From Leucobacter chironomi DSM 19883 (lineage in GTDB: Bacteria > Actinomycetota > Actinomycetes > Actinomycetales > Microbacteriaceae): a stretch of DNA of 64,000 bases. Made by a program: the position numbers and the translations under genes. Under the pieces are notes generated by a model that saw only the letters and a program-made list of their open reading frames with translations, had not been told where the DNA came from and did no database searches. This document shows, in pieces, positions 25,746-33,590 of this stretch. The DNA lies in NCBI RefSeq assembly GCF_000421845.1, contig NZ_ATXU01000011.1, positions 1 to 64,000 on the forward strand, read 5' to 3'. The stretch's first letter is position 1, and each line of letters opens with the position of its first letter.

Positions 25746-25771
25746 GCCTCGCGGAAGATCGCCCGCGAGGC
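25746..25771 (+). promoter_or_regulatory. Leader hairpin before the DUF3073 gene
   Basis: A perfect 9-bp stem (25746-25754 with 25763-25771) closes an 8-nt loop. It lies between a TAGAAT element (25709-25714) and the ATG at 25795, so it would be in the 5' leader. No T-run follows, so it is more likely a stability or regulatory element than a terminator. Confidence 0.5.
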
Positions 25772-25794
25772 CTGAATGTGTAAGGGGGTCACGC

Positions 25795-26001
25795 ATGGGG
25801 CGCGGCCGTCAGAAGGCAAAGCACACCAAGGTCGCCAGGGAGCTGAAGTATTTCAGTCCCAATACCGACCTTTCACAGCTCCAACGCGAACTCGCTCAGA
25901 GTTCGCACCACGGCTCCGACGAGGATGCGTGGGAAGAGTACGCCAGCAAGTACAACGCCGACGACGAGGACGACTCGTCCGACGACCGCACCGAGCGCTG
26001 A
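25795..26001 (+). CDS. DUF3073 family protein
   Basis: This is a 68-aa charged protein with a basic start (Gly-Arg-Gly-Arg-Gln-Lys-Ala-Lys-His-Thr-Lys-Val-Ala-Arg), the motif Leu-Lys-Tyr-Phe-Ser-Pro, and an acidic tail of Asp and Glu. This matches DUF3073, a small family found throughout actinobacteria with no known function. The ATG follows an AGGGGG-like ribosome site. A strong bidirectional terminator stands right after the gene. Confidence 0.88.
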   Translation: MGRGRQKAKHTKVARELKYFSPNTDLSQLQRELAQSSHHGSDEDAWEEYASKYNADDEDDSSDDRTER

Positions 26002-26021
26002 TCCGACTCGCACTCGGAATA

Positions 26022-26057
26022 CGCGAAAGGGCCCCTCTCACGAGGGGCCCTTTCGCG
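26022..26057. terminator. Bidirectional terminator between DUF3073 and gpmA
   Basis: A perfect 16-bp stem (26022-26037 with 26042-26057) closes a TCAC loop in the gap between two convergent genes. It is the cleanest hairpin in the window. The A-A-A and T-T-T runs within the arms leave short pyrimidine-rich ends on both sides. Confidence 0.85.
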
Positions 26058-26077
26058 TTCGGGCCGGGATTCGACCG

Positions 26078-26821
26078 TCAGTGCTTGCCCTGCGCGGCGA
26101 CCGCGGCCGCACCGGCCGCAGCGGCCTCGGGATCGAGGTAGCGACCCGCGCCGACGGGCGTCCCGTCTTCGTTGATGTCGTAGACGAGCGGCATGCCGGT
26201 GGGGATGTTGAGGCCCGCGATGTCAGCATCCGAGATGCCCTCGAGGTGCTTCACGAGCGCGCGCAGCGAGTTGCCGTGAGCGGTCACGAGCACGGTCCTG
26301 CCCGCGTTCAGATCGGGCAGGATCTCACCCTCCCAATAGGGCACCAGCCGCTCGACGACGTCCTTCAGGCACTCCGTGCGCGGCTGCTCGCCGTCGATGC
26401 CCGCGTAGCGCGGGTCGTTCGCCTGCGACCACTCGCTCGAGTCGTCGAGCACGGGCGGCGGCGTATCGAAGGAACGGCGCCACTCCATGAACTGCTCCTC
26501 TCCGTACTTCTGCAGAGTCTCGGACTTGTCGAGCCCCTGCAGCGCGCCGTAGTGGCGCTCGTTCAGACGCCAGGAGCGACGCACCGGGATCCACAGCCGA
26601 TCAGCGCTGTCGAGAGCGAGGTTGGCCGTCTGAATGGCCCGGCTCAGCACCGAGGTGTGCAGCACGTCCGGCAGCACGCCCGACTCGGCGAGCAGCTCGC
26701 CCGCGCGAGCCGCCTCGCCGCGCCCCTGCTCGGTCAGTCGCACGTCCACCCAACCGGTGAACAGGTTCTTCTGGTTCCAGTCGCTCTGCCCGTGACGGAG
26801 CAGGATCAGCTTGTTCGTCAT
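26078..26821 (-). CDS. gpmA: 2,3-bisphosphoglycerate-dependent phosphoglycerate mutase
   Basis: This 247-aa glycolytic enzyme interconverts 3- and 2-phosphoglycerate. The histidine-phosphatase start motif Leu-Arg-His-Gly-Gln-Ser-Asp-Trp-Asn places the catalytic His at residue 10. The Glu-Arg-His-Tyr-Gly-Ala-Leu-Gln-Gly stretch carries the family's acid residue, and the second His lies in Thr-Ala-His-Gly-Asn-Ser-Leu-Arg. Length and order match dPGM enzymes. TAGACT (26828-26833) is exactly 6 nt before the ATG, so the mRNA is probably leaderless. Confidence 0.95.
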   Translation of the reverse strand: MTNKLILLRHGQSDWNQKNLFTGWVDVRLTEQGRGEAARAGELLAESGVLPDVLHTSVLSRAIQTANLALDSADRLWIPVRRSWRLNERHYGALQGLDKSETLQKYGEEQFMEWRRSFDTPPPVLDDSSEWSQANDPRYAGIDGEQPRTECLKDVVERLVPYWEGEILPDLNAGRTVLVTAHGNSLRALVKHLEGISDADIAGLNIPTGMPLVYDINEDGTPVGAGRYLDPEAAAAGAAAVAAQGKH

Positions 26822-26865
26822 GGCTCCAGTCTATGAGGTCAGCGGCGGCGTCCGCGGCGGCCCGG

Positions 26866-27987
26866 TCAGAGGCGCTTGAGCCGCGGTATGTCGCGCGTCG
26901 CCCCCGCATCGGCGGGAACGATCGGCTCCTGCGCGGCGGCGACCCGTTCCGCGGAGTCGGCCAGCTCGACCTCGAGCGCGGCGTCCTCCGGGAGTGCGCG
27001 CTTGAGCAGCGCGAGCGCGATCCCGCCCCACTCGTGGTGCAGCGCGGCGCGGGTGACGCGCCCCACCGGGCGGGCCTCGGGGTCGCGGGCCTCCCCCGGC
27101 GCGGACGCGCGGTAGACGAGCGCACCGGCTACGGGCAGCTCACCGCCCGAGCCGTCGAGGTGCAGCATGGCGAGGCGCCGCGGCGGATGCCCCAGGTTGT
27201 GCACCTTCGCCACGGTCTCCTGCCCGCGGTAGCAGCCCTTCGTCAGGTGCACCGCCGTGCGCAGCCAGTCGAACTCGTGGGGGATCGCGCGCTCGTCCAC
27301 GTCGGCGTGCTGCGCCGGGCGCCAGGCGCGCACCTCCAGCGCTTCAAGCGCGAGCAGGCCCGCCGCGCGCAGCGCGCCCTCGCCCACCAGCGCAGCGATG
27401 GCCGGCAGATCCTCGCGCGCGAACACGAACTGCGACACCGCCCAGCCCTCCGAGGCGTGCCCGTGCGCTCTCGCGTACTGCACGCCGCCGACGGTCACGG
27501 CCGCCCAGGGGTCCTGCCATTCCGCAGCGGGCGACAGTCCGCGCAGCGCTTCCGCCGCAGGCCCGCCGCCGGTGAACGCGAGCACCGTCGCGTACTCGGC
27601 CGAGACGTCGTGCACCTCGACGCGCAGCGCGAAGCGCATACGCTGCAGGAAGGCGGTGAGCGGCTCTGCCGATCCCTCGTCGACGAGCAACCAGCTGCGC
27701 TCACCATCGTCGACCACGCGGATCGCTCGCTCGATCCGCCCGTTCGGGTCGAGCAGCAGCGTCTCGGTGCTCTCGCCGGGACGCAGACCCACCAGCTGCT
27801 GACTCGTCATCGAGTGCAGCCAGCTCAGACGGTCGGGCCCTGAAACGGTGACGACGCCGCGGTGCGACAGATCGACGATCGCAGCGCCGGCCTCGAGCGC
27901 GCGCTGCTCGGGCAGCGGCTCGCCGTAGTGGGCGGCCACACCCGCCGGATCCGCGACCGCGCCCGGAAGCTCCAGGAACGAGGACAT
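26866..27987 (-). CDS. ygfZ: Folate-binding protein YgfZ
   Basis: This is a 373-aa protein related to the glycine-cleavage T-protein that helps maintain iron-sulfur enzymes in a folate-dependent way. The family signature Lys-Gly-Cys-Tyr-Arg-Gly-Gln-Glu-Thr is present near residue 250. The folate-binding fold begins with Gly-Pro-Asp-Arg-Leu-Ser-Trp-Leu-His. GGGAGG precedes the ATG. Two small membrane-protein genes lie directly upstream on the same strand. Confidence 0.9.
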   Translation of the reverse strand: MSSFLELPGAVADPAGVAAHYGEPLPEQRALEAGAAIVDLSHRGVVTVSGPDRLSWLHSMTSQQLVGLRPGESTETLLLDPNGRIERAIRVVDDGERSWLLVDEGSAEPLTAFLQRMRFALRVEVHDVSAEYATVLAFTGGGPAAEALRGLSPAAEWQDPWAAVTVGGVQYARAHGHASEGWAVSQFVFAREDLPAIAALVGEGALRAAGLLALEALEVRAWRPAQHADVDERAIPHEFDWLRTAVHLTKGCYRGQETVAKVHNLGHPPRRLAMLHLDGSGGELPVAGALVYRASAPGEARDPEARPVGRVTRAALHHEWGGIALALLKRALPEDAALEVELADSAERVAAAQEPIVPADAGATRDIPRLKRL

Positions 27988-28026
27988 CAGTACCTCCCGC
28001 TCACGATACGAGCAGCGAGCAGGTGA

Positions 28027-28137
28027 TTAGCGCTGCCCCTTGAAGAGCTTGTAGACGACGGTGCCCGAGATCCACGCGATCGCGACGCCGGCGAGACCGA
28101 GGAGGCCGAGAAAGAAGAGTTCGAGAGCGAGAAGCAT
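28027..28137 (-). CDS. 36-aa single-pass membrane protein
   Basis: A short ORF on the minus strand from ATG 28137 to TAA at 28027 encodes 36 residues. A hydrophobic helix (Leu-Leu-Ala-Leu-Glu-Leu-Phe-Phe to Val-Ala-Ile-Ala-Trp) is followed by Ile-Ser-Gly-Thr-Val-Val-Tyr-Lys-Leu-Phe-Lys-Gly-Gln-Arg. It is 39 bp upstream of ygfZ on the same strand. Codon use is like that of its neighbours. The function is unknown. Confidence 0.6.
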   Translation of the reverse strand: MLLALELFFLGLLGLAGVAIAWISGTVVYKLFKGQR

Positions 28138-28159
28138 GCCGCCAGTCTATTACACCGGG

Positions 28160-28228
28160 CCGGCGGCGGCGCGGCGGCGGCGCCCGATCGGCCAAGGCAG
28201 CGACAACGACAACGACACCGACAACTGC
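28160..28228. repeat. GGC and GACAAC simple repeats
   Basis: A short GGCGGCGGCGC tract and a (CGACAA)n-like tract lie between two small genes. They are simple repeats without a visible gene. Confidence 0.5.
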
Positions 28229-28234
28229 CAGCGA

Positions 28235-28537
28235 CTAGCCGAGCAGCATCCCGATCACGTCGATCACCGCGATCAGCACCACCGATCCGGCCACGCTGAA
28301 CGAGACCCGGGTGATGAAGCCCTCCCGCTGCGCGGTGCCCAGCTGCAGCGCGAAGGTCACGAGCGTGCTCGCCCCGACGGCGAACGCCAGCCAGGCGAAG
28401 CGGCCCTCCTGCGGAACGAGCAGCGTCACCAGCGTGCCGATGACGGCCGCCACGGCCCACGCGACGATCATGCGCGGGAGGTGCCACGACTGCACGTCGG
28501 GCATCTCCGGGGCATCGGGCTGCACGGGATCGATCAC
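28235..28537 (-). CDS. Small integral membrane protein (about 100 aa)
   Basis: This protein starts at GTG 28537 and has three membrane segments (about residues 22-41, 47-65 and 78-99). The N-terminal 20 residues are polar, with Pro and Asp. No family is recognised. It is divergent from glnR, with a regulatory gap of 147 bp between the two, and lies 97 bp upstream of the 36-aa gene on the same strand. Confidence 0.65.
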   Translation of the reverse strand: MIDPVQPDAPEMPDVQSWHLPRMIVAWAVAAVIGTLVTLLVPQEGRFAWLAFAVGASTLVTFALQLGTAQREGFITRVSFSVAGSVVLIAVIDVIGMLLG

Positions 28538-28603
28538 ACCCCCATTCTTCCACAGCGCCCGCCGGCGGGGGTCGAGCGGCGTCACGCCCGCATCGTCACC
28601 GCC

Positions 28604-28647
28604 GAAACGCGAGCGAAACGACGGCGAAACAGTGCCCGCAGTAATAT
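28604..28647 (+). promoter_or_regulatory. Three GAAAC repeats and -10 element before glnR
   Basis: GAAAC occurs at 28604-28608, 28615-28619 and 28626-28630, each 11 bp apart. Known GlnR boxes are made of GTnAC and GAAAC half-sites with 6-bp gaps, which is this same 11-bp period. TAATAT (28642-28647) is a good -10, so the repeats cover the -35 region. The layout suggests self-control by GlnR. Confidence 0.55.
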
Positions 28648-28684
28648 GGCCTCGGGTTGAATGCACAGCGGAGGGAGACGGTCC

Positions 28685-29359
28685 ATGCAGCTGCTCTGCC
28701 TCGCCGATCGCGATCCCGCCGACGCCCTGCCGGCCCTCGACCTGCTGCCGCACGAGGTGCGCACCTCGCCGCTGTCGCTGCGCGTGCCAGAGACGATGGC
28801 GGCCCGCTTCGATGCGATCCTCGTCGACGGCACGCTCGATGCGCGCCGCGCCCGCACGGCCTGCCTGGCGCTCGCCGAGGGCGTCGAGACGCCGCGCGTC
28901 GTGATCCTGCCCGAGCTCGCGCTCACCGCCCTGACCCGCGAGTGGGGCGTCAGCGAGCTGCTGCTGCCGACCGCCAGCCCCGCCGAGGTCGAGTTGCGCC
29001 TGCGCCTCCTCGGCCGGCCGGCTTCGGCCTCCGCCGCTCCCCCGCCCGCGGTCCAGGCCGCGGGCGTTGTCATTGACGAGTCCAACTTCACCGCGCGGCT
29101 GTTCGGCCGCCCGCTCGACCTCACCTACAAGGAGTTCGAGCTGCTGCACTTCCTCGCGGGGCATCCGGGACGGGTGTTCACCCGCGAGCAGCTGCTCGGC
29201 GAGGTGTGGGGCACCGACTACTTCGGCGGCACGCGCACGGTCGACGTTCACGTGCGCCGCCTGCGGGCGAAACTGGGTGAGCACGAGGGGCTCATCAGCA
29301 CGGTGCGAGGCGTGGGGTACGGCTTCGCGCGGGCCCGCGCCGCAGCAGAGGAGGAGTAG
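28685..29359 (+). CDS. glnR: GlnR-type OmpR-family transcriptional regulator
   Basis: This is a 224-aa orphan response regulator. The C-terminal winged helix is complete, with Leu-Asp-Leu-Thr-Tyr-Lys-Glu-Phe-Glu-Leu-Leu and Thr-Arg-Glu-Gln-Leu-Leu-Gly-Glu-Val-Trp-Gly, then Arg-Thr-Val-Asp-Val-His-Val-Arg-Arg-Leu-Arg. The receiver domain is degenerate, and its Leu-Pro-Ala-Leu-Asp-Leu-Leu-Pro-His-Glu-Val-Arg start and Ala-Ile-Leu-Val-Asp-Gly match actinobacterial GlnR, the global regulator of nitrogen genes. The mshD gene follows at once. The ATG at 28685 is preceded by GGAGGGAG. No partner histidine kinase is encoded nearby. Confidence 0.85.
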   Translation: MQLLCLADRDPADALPALDLLPHEVRTSPLSLRVPETMAARFDAILVDGTLDARRARTACLALAEGVETPRVVILPELALTALTREWGVSELLLPTASPAEVELRLRLLGRPASASAAPPPAVQAAGVVIDESNFTARLFGRPLDLTYKEFELLHFLAGHPGRVFTREQLLGEVWGTDYFGGTRTVDVHVRRLRAKLGEHEGLISTVRGVGYGFARARAAAEEE

Positions 29360-30313
29360 ATGTCTGCACGTCTCGAGGCCGCTGAAGGCGCATCGGATCG
29401 GGCGCTCGCGGAGGCTCGCGCGCTGATCGCCGAGGCGGAGGCCCACGACGGTTCCTCGCCGGTGTCGGACCAGGCGGTGCTGGCAGCGGCGCAGGGCCAG
29501 CGGGCGCTGCTCCGGTTCTCGGAGGCGGGGGGCGCCGCGGGCGAAGCGGCCGCACCCGTTGCGATCGGGATCATCGGGCAGGGCGAGATCGACCTCGCGG
29601 TGCGCCCCTCCGAGCGGGGGCGCGGCATCGGCTCGGCCGCGCTCGCGCAGACGCTCGCGCGCGCGGACGGCGAGCTGCGCGCCTGGGCCCACGGCGAGAA
29701 CCCGGCGGCCGAGGCGCTGCTCTCGCGCGCGGGGTTCGCCCCGGTCCGCTCGCTGTTCCGCATGGCGCTCGATCCGGCGCTGCTGCCCTCCGATGGGCGC
29801 GATCCGCTCGCCGTGCCCGCGCCGTCGGGGCTGCGGCTGCGGGCCTTCGACCCCGAGCGGCCCGCCGACGCCGGCGCTTGGGTGCGGGCGAACGCGGCCG
29901 CGTTCGCGACGCATCCGGAGCAGGGGCGGATCACGGAGGCCGACTTCGCGCTCATGCGTCAAGAGCCGTGGTTCGAGCCGAGCGACCTGATCCTGCTCGC
30001 CGAGGACCCCGGCGCAGAGCTCGCCGGATCCACCTGGATCAAGACGGTGCGCGGCGACGACGAGGTCGAGTGCGAGCTCTACGCGGTGGGGGTGCGGCCC
30101 GAGCACGCCGGCCGCGGACTCGGCCGGCTGCTGCTCGACGTGACGCTCGCGCGCATGGCGCAGCACTCGCCCGACCGTGTCACGCTCTACGTCGACGGCG
30201 AGAACGAGCGCGCGGTGCGCCTGTACGAGCACGCGTCGTTCACCGTCGATTCACGCAGCCGTCAGTGGGCGAGGCCGGCTTCGTCAGGGGTCGATGACAC
30301 AATGGACGCATGA
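29360..30313 (+). CDS. mshD: Mycothiol synthase
   Basis: This 317-aa enzyme is made of two GNAT domains and acetylates Cys-GlcN-Ins to give mycothiol, the main thiol of actinobacteria. The N-terminal domain has a weak acetyl-CoA loop (Glu-Arg-Gly-Arg-Gly-Ile-Gly-Ser), and the C-terminal active domain has Arg-Pro-Glu-His-Ala-Gly-Arg-Gly-Leu-Gly. The Asn-Glu-Arg-Ala-Val-Arg-Leu-Tyr-Glu end motif is typical. The gene starts directly after the glnR stop codon and overlaps the ppk1 start by 4 nt (ATGA), so the genes form one coupled transcript. Confidence 0.92.
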   Translation: MSARLEAAEGASDRALAEARALIAEAEAHDGSSPVSDQAVLAAAQGQRALLRFSEAGGAAGEAAAPVAIGIIGQGEIDLAVRPSERGRGIGSAALAQTLARADGELRAWAHGENPAAEALLSRAGFAPVRSLFRMALDPALLPSDGRDPLAVPAPSGLRLRAFDPERPADAGAWVRANAAAFATHPEQGRITEADFALMRQEPWFEPSDLILLAEDPGAELAGSTWIKTVRGDDEVECELYAVGVRPEHAGRGLGRLLLDVTLARMAQHSPDRVTLYVDGENERAVRLYEHASFTVDSRSRQWARPASSGVDDTMDA

Positions 30314-32436
30314 CCGAAGACACCCGAGAGATCGCCGTCGATCGAGCAGAGCTGCCCGCCGACCGCTACATCGATCGCGAGCTGAGCTGGCTCGCCTTCA
30401 ACCAGCGCGTGCTCGAACTCGCCGAGGATCCCGGGGTGCCGCTGCTCGAGCGCGCCAACTTCCTCGCCATCTTCGCGTCGAACCTCGACGAGTTCTTCAT
30501 GGTACGCGTCGCGGGTCTCAAGCGCCGCATCGTGACGGGCCTCGCGCTGCCCACCAATGTGGGCCGCGCCCCCACCGACGTGCTCTCCGACATCAACCGC
30601 ACCGCCTACGAGCTGCAGCTGCGCCACGCGCGCTGCTTCCGCGACCAGGTGCAGCCGGGACTCGCCGAGGCCGGCGTGCGCGTGGTCGACTGGGAGCAGC
30701 TCGACGCCGCCGACCGCGCCCACCTCACCGACTACTACGAGCAGCGCATCTACCCGATCCTCATGCCGCTCGCGGTCGATCCGGCGCACCCGTTCCCCTA
30801 CATCTCGGGTCGCGCCCTCAACCTCTCGATCCGGGTGCTCAACCCGCGCACCGACAAGGTCGAGTTCGCGAGGCTCAAGGTGCCGCAGATGATCCCGCGC
30901 TACGTGCGGGTGGATCAGCGCGAGAGCATCGACGACGTGCGCTTCATCGCGCTCGAAGAACTGATCGCCAACCAGCTCGACGGCCTGTTCCCCGGCATGA
31001 AGGTGCTCGACCACCACGTCTTCCGCGTCACCCGCAACGAAGACATGGAGATCGAGGAGGACGAAACCGAGAACCTCATCCAGGCGCTCGAGAAGGAGCT
31101 GCTGCGCCGCCGTTTCGGCCCGCCGATCCGCCTCGAGATCTCCGACGACATGGACGAAGCCACCCTGGGGCTGCTCGTCACCGAGTTCGACATCGACGAG
31201 GAGCAGGTCTACACGCTGCCAGCGCCGCTCGATCTCAGCGGGCTCTTCGCGCTCTCGGGCATCCGCCGCCCCGACCTCAAGTTCAAGCCGCACATCCCGG
31301 TCACGCACCCGCAGTTCCGCACCAACTCGCCCAGCGAGAAGCCCGACGTGTTCGGGGCGATCGCCCGGCGCGAGGTGCTCGTGCACCACCCCTACGAGTC
31401 GTTCTCGACGAGCGTGCAGGCCTTCGTCGAGCAGGCCGCGACCGACCCGGACGTGCTCGCCATCAAGCAGACCCTCTACCGCACCTCCGGCGACAGCCCC
31501 ATCGTCGCCTCGCTCATCAAGGCGGCCGAGGCCGGCAAGCAGGTGCTCGCGCTCGTCGAGGTGAAGGCCCGCTTCGATGAGGAGGCCAACATCACGTGGG
31601 CCCGCAAGCTGGAGCAGGCCGGCGTGCACGTCGTCTACGGCCTCGTCGGCTTCAAGACCCACTGCAAGCTCGTGCACGTGATCCGCGAAGAGCAGGGCCG
31701 CCTCGCCCACTACTGCCACATCGGCACCGGCAACTACAACCCGAAGACCAGCCGCATCTACGAAGACTTCGGTCTGTTCACCTCGTCGCCCGAGGTGGGC
31801 CGCGACGTGACCAAGCTGTTCAACGTGCTGTCGGGCTACGCCATCGAGACCGACTACGACCGACTGCTCGTCGCGCCGCTGCAGCTGCGCAGCGGTCTGC
31901 TTGAACGCATCGAGCGCGAGGCCGAGCACGCCCGCGCAGGCCGTCCGAGCGGCATCAAGCTGAAGGCCAACTCGATGGTCGACGAGGCCATCATCGACGC
32001 GCTCTACCGCGCCGGCCAGGACGGTGTGCCCATCGAGGTCTGGGTGCGCGGCATCTGCTCGATCCGCGCCGGTGTGCCGGGGCTCTCCGAGAACATCAGG
32101 GTGCGCTCGGTGCTCGGCCGCTACCTCGAGCACTCCCGCATCTACGCCTTCGAGAACGCGGGCGAGCGCGAGGTGTTCATCGGCAGCGCCGACCTCATGC
32201 ACCGCAACCTCGACCGCCGCATCGAGGTGCTCGTGCGCCTCGAAGATCGCGAGCACCTAGCCCGCATCGACCGATTCTTCGCCTTCGCGTTCAGCGACGA
32301 CGTGTCGTCGTGGCGCATGCTGCCCGACGGCAGCTGGCAGCGCCGGGTGGTGAGCGAGGAGGGCGAACCGCTGCCCGATCTGCAAGACCTCGTGATGATC
32401 GACCGCACCGAAGCCCGTTCCCGGAGAAGCCGGTGA
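30310..32436 (+). CDS. ppk1: RNA-degradosome-type polyphosphate kinase PPK1
   Basis: This 708-aa enzyme reversibly makes polyphosphate from ATP. The start has the N-domain motif Asp-Arg-Glu-Leu-Ser-Trp-Leu-Ala-Phe-Asn-Gln-Arg-Val-Leu. The catalytic loop His-Tyr-Cys-His-Ile-Gly-Thr-Gly-Asn-Tyr-Asn places the phosphorylated His near 468. The C-terminal phospholipase-D-like domain has Met-His-Arg-Asn-Leu-Asp-Arg-Arg-Ile-Glu. It lies in a chain of coupled genes: ATGA overlap with mshD before it and GTGA overlap with the Nudix gene after it. Confidence 0.96.
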   Translation: MTEDTREIAVDRAELPADRYIDRELSWLAFNQRVLELAEDPGVPLLERANFLAIFASNLDEFFMVRVAGLKRRIVTGLALPTNVGRAPTDVLSDINRTAYELQLRHARCFRDQVQPGLAEAGVRVVDWEQLDAADRAHLTDYYEQRIYPILMPLAVDPAHPFPYISGRALNLSIRVLNPRTDKVEFARLKVPQMIPRYVRVDQRESIDDVRFIALEELIANQLDGLFPGMKVLDHHVFRVTRNEDMEIEEDETENLIQALEKELLRRRFGPPIRLEISDDMDEATLGLLVTEFDIDEEQVYTLPAPLDLSGLFALSGIRRPDLKFKPHIPVTHPQFRTNSPSEKPDVFGAIARREVLVHHPYESFSTSVQAFVEQAATDPDVLAIKQTLYRTSGDSPIVASLIKAAEAGKQVLALVEVKARFDEEANITWARKLEQAGVHVVYGLVGFKTHCKLVHVIREEQGRLAHYCHIGTGNYNPKTSRIYEDFGLFTSSPEVGRDVTKLFNVLSGYAIETDYDRLLVAPLQLRSGLLERIEREAEHARAGRPSGIKLKANSMVDEAIIDALYRAGQDGVPIEVWVRGICSIRAGVPGLSENIRVRSVLGRYLEHSRIYAFENAGEREVFIGSADLMHRNLDRRIEVLVRLEDREHLARIDRFFAFAFSDDVSSWRMLPDGSWQRRVVSEEGEPLPDLQDLVMIDRTEARSRRSR

Positions 32437-33449
32437 GCCCGACGGCCACGAAGAAACGCCCGAGGAAGAACCCGGCCCCCGTCGACGCGACCGGCCGGCC
32501 GACCGAGGTGCTGGCGGCGGGCACCGTCTGCTGGCGGCGGGTGTACGACGAGCACGGCGATCCGCGCATCCTCGTGCTGCTCATCCACCGCGCCAAGCAG
32601 CGCGACGTGTCGTTCCCCAAGGGCAAGCTCGACCCCGGCGAGAGCATGCCGCAGGCGGCCGTGCGGGAAACCCACGAGGAGACGGGCTACCGGGTGCGCC
32701 TCGGCGTCAACCTCGGCACGATCCACTACGCGCTCAGCGGCGGCCGTTCGAAGACGGTGCAGTACTGGGCGGCGAAGGTCACCGCGAAGGCCGAGGCGAG
32801 CGCGAAGTTCGTGCCGGGCGACGAGGTGCAGGCCATCGAGTGGGTGCCGGCCGAGGAGGCGCGCGAGCGCCTGAGCTACGCCGCCGACCGCGAGCTGTAC
32901 GACGTGTTCCTGCAGCTCGCCGACCACGACCTCGTCGACACCTTCTCGGTCACGCTGCTGCGGCACGCGAAGGCCGAACCCCGCGGCGAGGCCTTCCCCG
33001 TCGATCACCTGCGCCCGCTCGCCGATATCGGCGAGGCGCAGGCCGAGACCCTGGTGCCGATGCTGCAGGCCTTCGGCCCCCGCCGCATCTACTCGTCCAC
33101 CGCGGTGCGGTGCCTGTCGACCGTGGCGCCGCTCGCCGAGCGCCTCGGCAAGCGGGTGCGCGCGAAGCGCTCGCTCAGCCAGGACCGCTGGGACGAGGGC
33201 GACCTCGGCTCGCTGCGCAAGCTCGTCGCGAAGGTAGTCGGGCGCGGCCGCAACACGATCCTCTGCAGCCACCGGCCCGTGCTGCCCGATCTGGCGCGCG
33301 AGCTGGCCCTCGCCACCGGCAGCCCGCAGGGCCGCTACCTCGCGGAGGCGGCCGCGCTGCCCCCCGCCGGGTTCTCGGTGCTGCACTTCTCGCGCAGCCG
33401 CCCCGAAGCCGGCATCGTGGCGGTCGAGACCTACCCCATCAAGCACTGA
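32433..33449 (+). CDS. Nudix hydrolase fused to a histidine phosphatase (MutT1 type)
   Basis: This is a 338-aa two-domain protein. The Nudix box (Gly-Lys-Leu-Asp-Pro-Gly-Glu to Arg-Glu-Thr-His-Glu-Glu-Thr-Gly) lies near residues 64-86. The C-terminal domain starts with Leu-Leu-Arg-His-Ala-Lys-Ala near 175, the form of SixA-like histidine phosphatases, and a later Cys-Ser-His-Arg-Pro supplies the second His. Mycobacterial MutT1 has the same layout and removes oxidised or dinucleoside polyphosphates. The GTG start overlaps the ppk1 stop. The position after ppk1 is conserved in many actinobacteria as I recall. Confidence 0.85.
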   Translation: MSPTATKKRPRKNPAPVDATGRPTEVLAAGTVCWRRVYDEHGDPRILVLLIHRAKQRDVSFPKGKLDPGESMPQAAVRETHEETGYRVRLGVNLGTIHYALSGGRSKTVQYWAAKVTAKAEASAKFVPGDEVQAIEWVPAEEARERLSYAADRELYDVFLQLADHDLVDTFSVTLLRHAKAEPRGEAFPVDHLRPLADIGEAQAETLVPMLQAFGPRRIYSSTAVRCLSTVAPLAERLGKRVRAKRSLSQDRWDEGDLGSLRKLVAKVVGRGRNTILCSHRPVLPDLARELALATGSPQGRYLAEAAALPPAGFSVLHFSRSRPEAGIVAVETYPIKH

Positions 33450-33518
33450 AGCCGCGGGGCGCGGCCCGGCGAGGCCTGGCCCAGCCCGGCCCGGCGAGAG
33501 CGACGATTCCGGCGAGAA

Positions 33519-33565
33519 CGACGCTTTCAGCGCCCCTGGAACAGTCAGGCTCGCTGAAAGCGTCG
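33519..33565. terminator. Palindrome between convergent mutT1 and capA genes
   Basis: Perfect 14-bp arms (33519-33532 with 33552-33565) flank a 19-nt loop. Just before the left arm an 18-bp unit is repeated (33493 and 33511, GGCGAGA(G/A)CGACG). It probably acts as a two-way terminator. Confidence 0.6.
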
Positions 33566-33590
33566 CCCTCGGCGCAAGGGGCCGCCGGGC

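Noticed and set aside
28235-30232. A 665-codon open frame on the minus strand
   Set aside because: Only its last 100 codons (from GTG 28537) look like a real protein. The rest is antisense to glnR and mshD.
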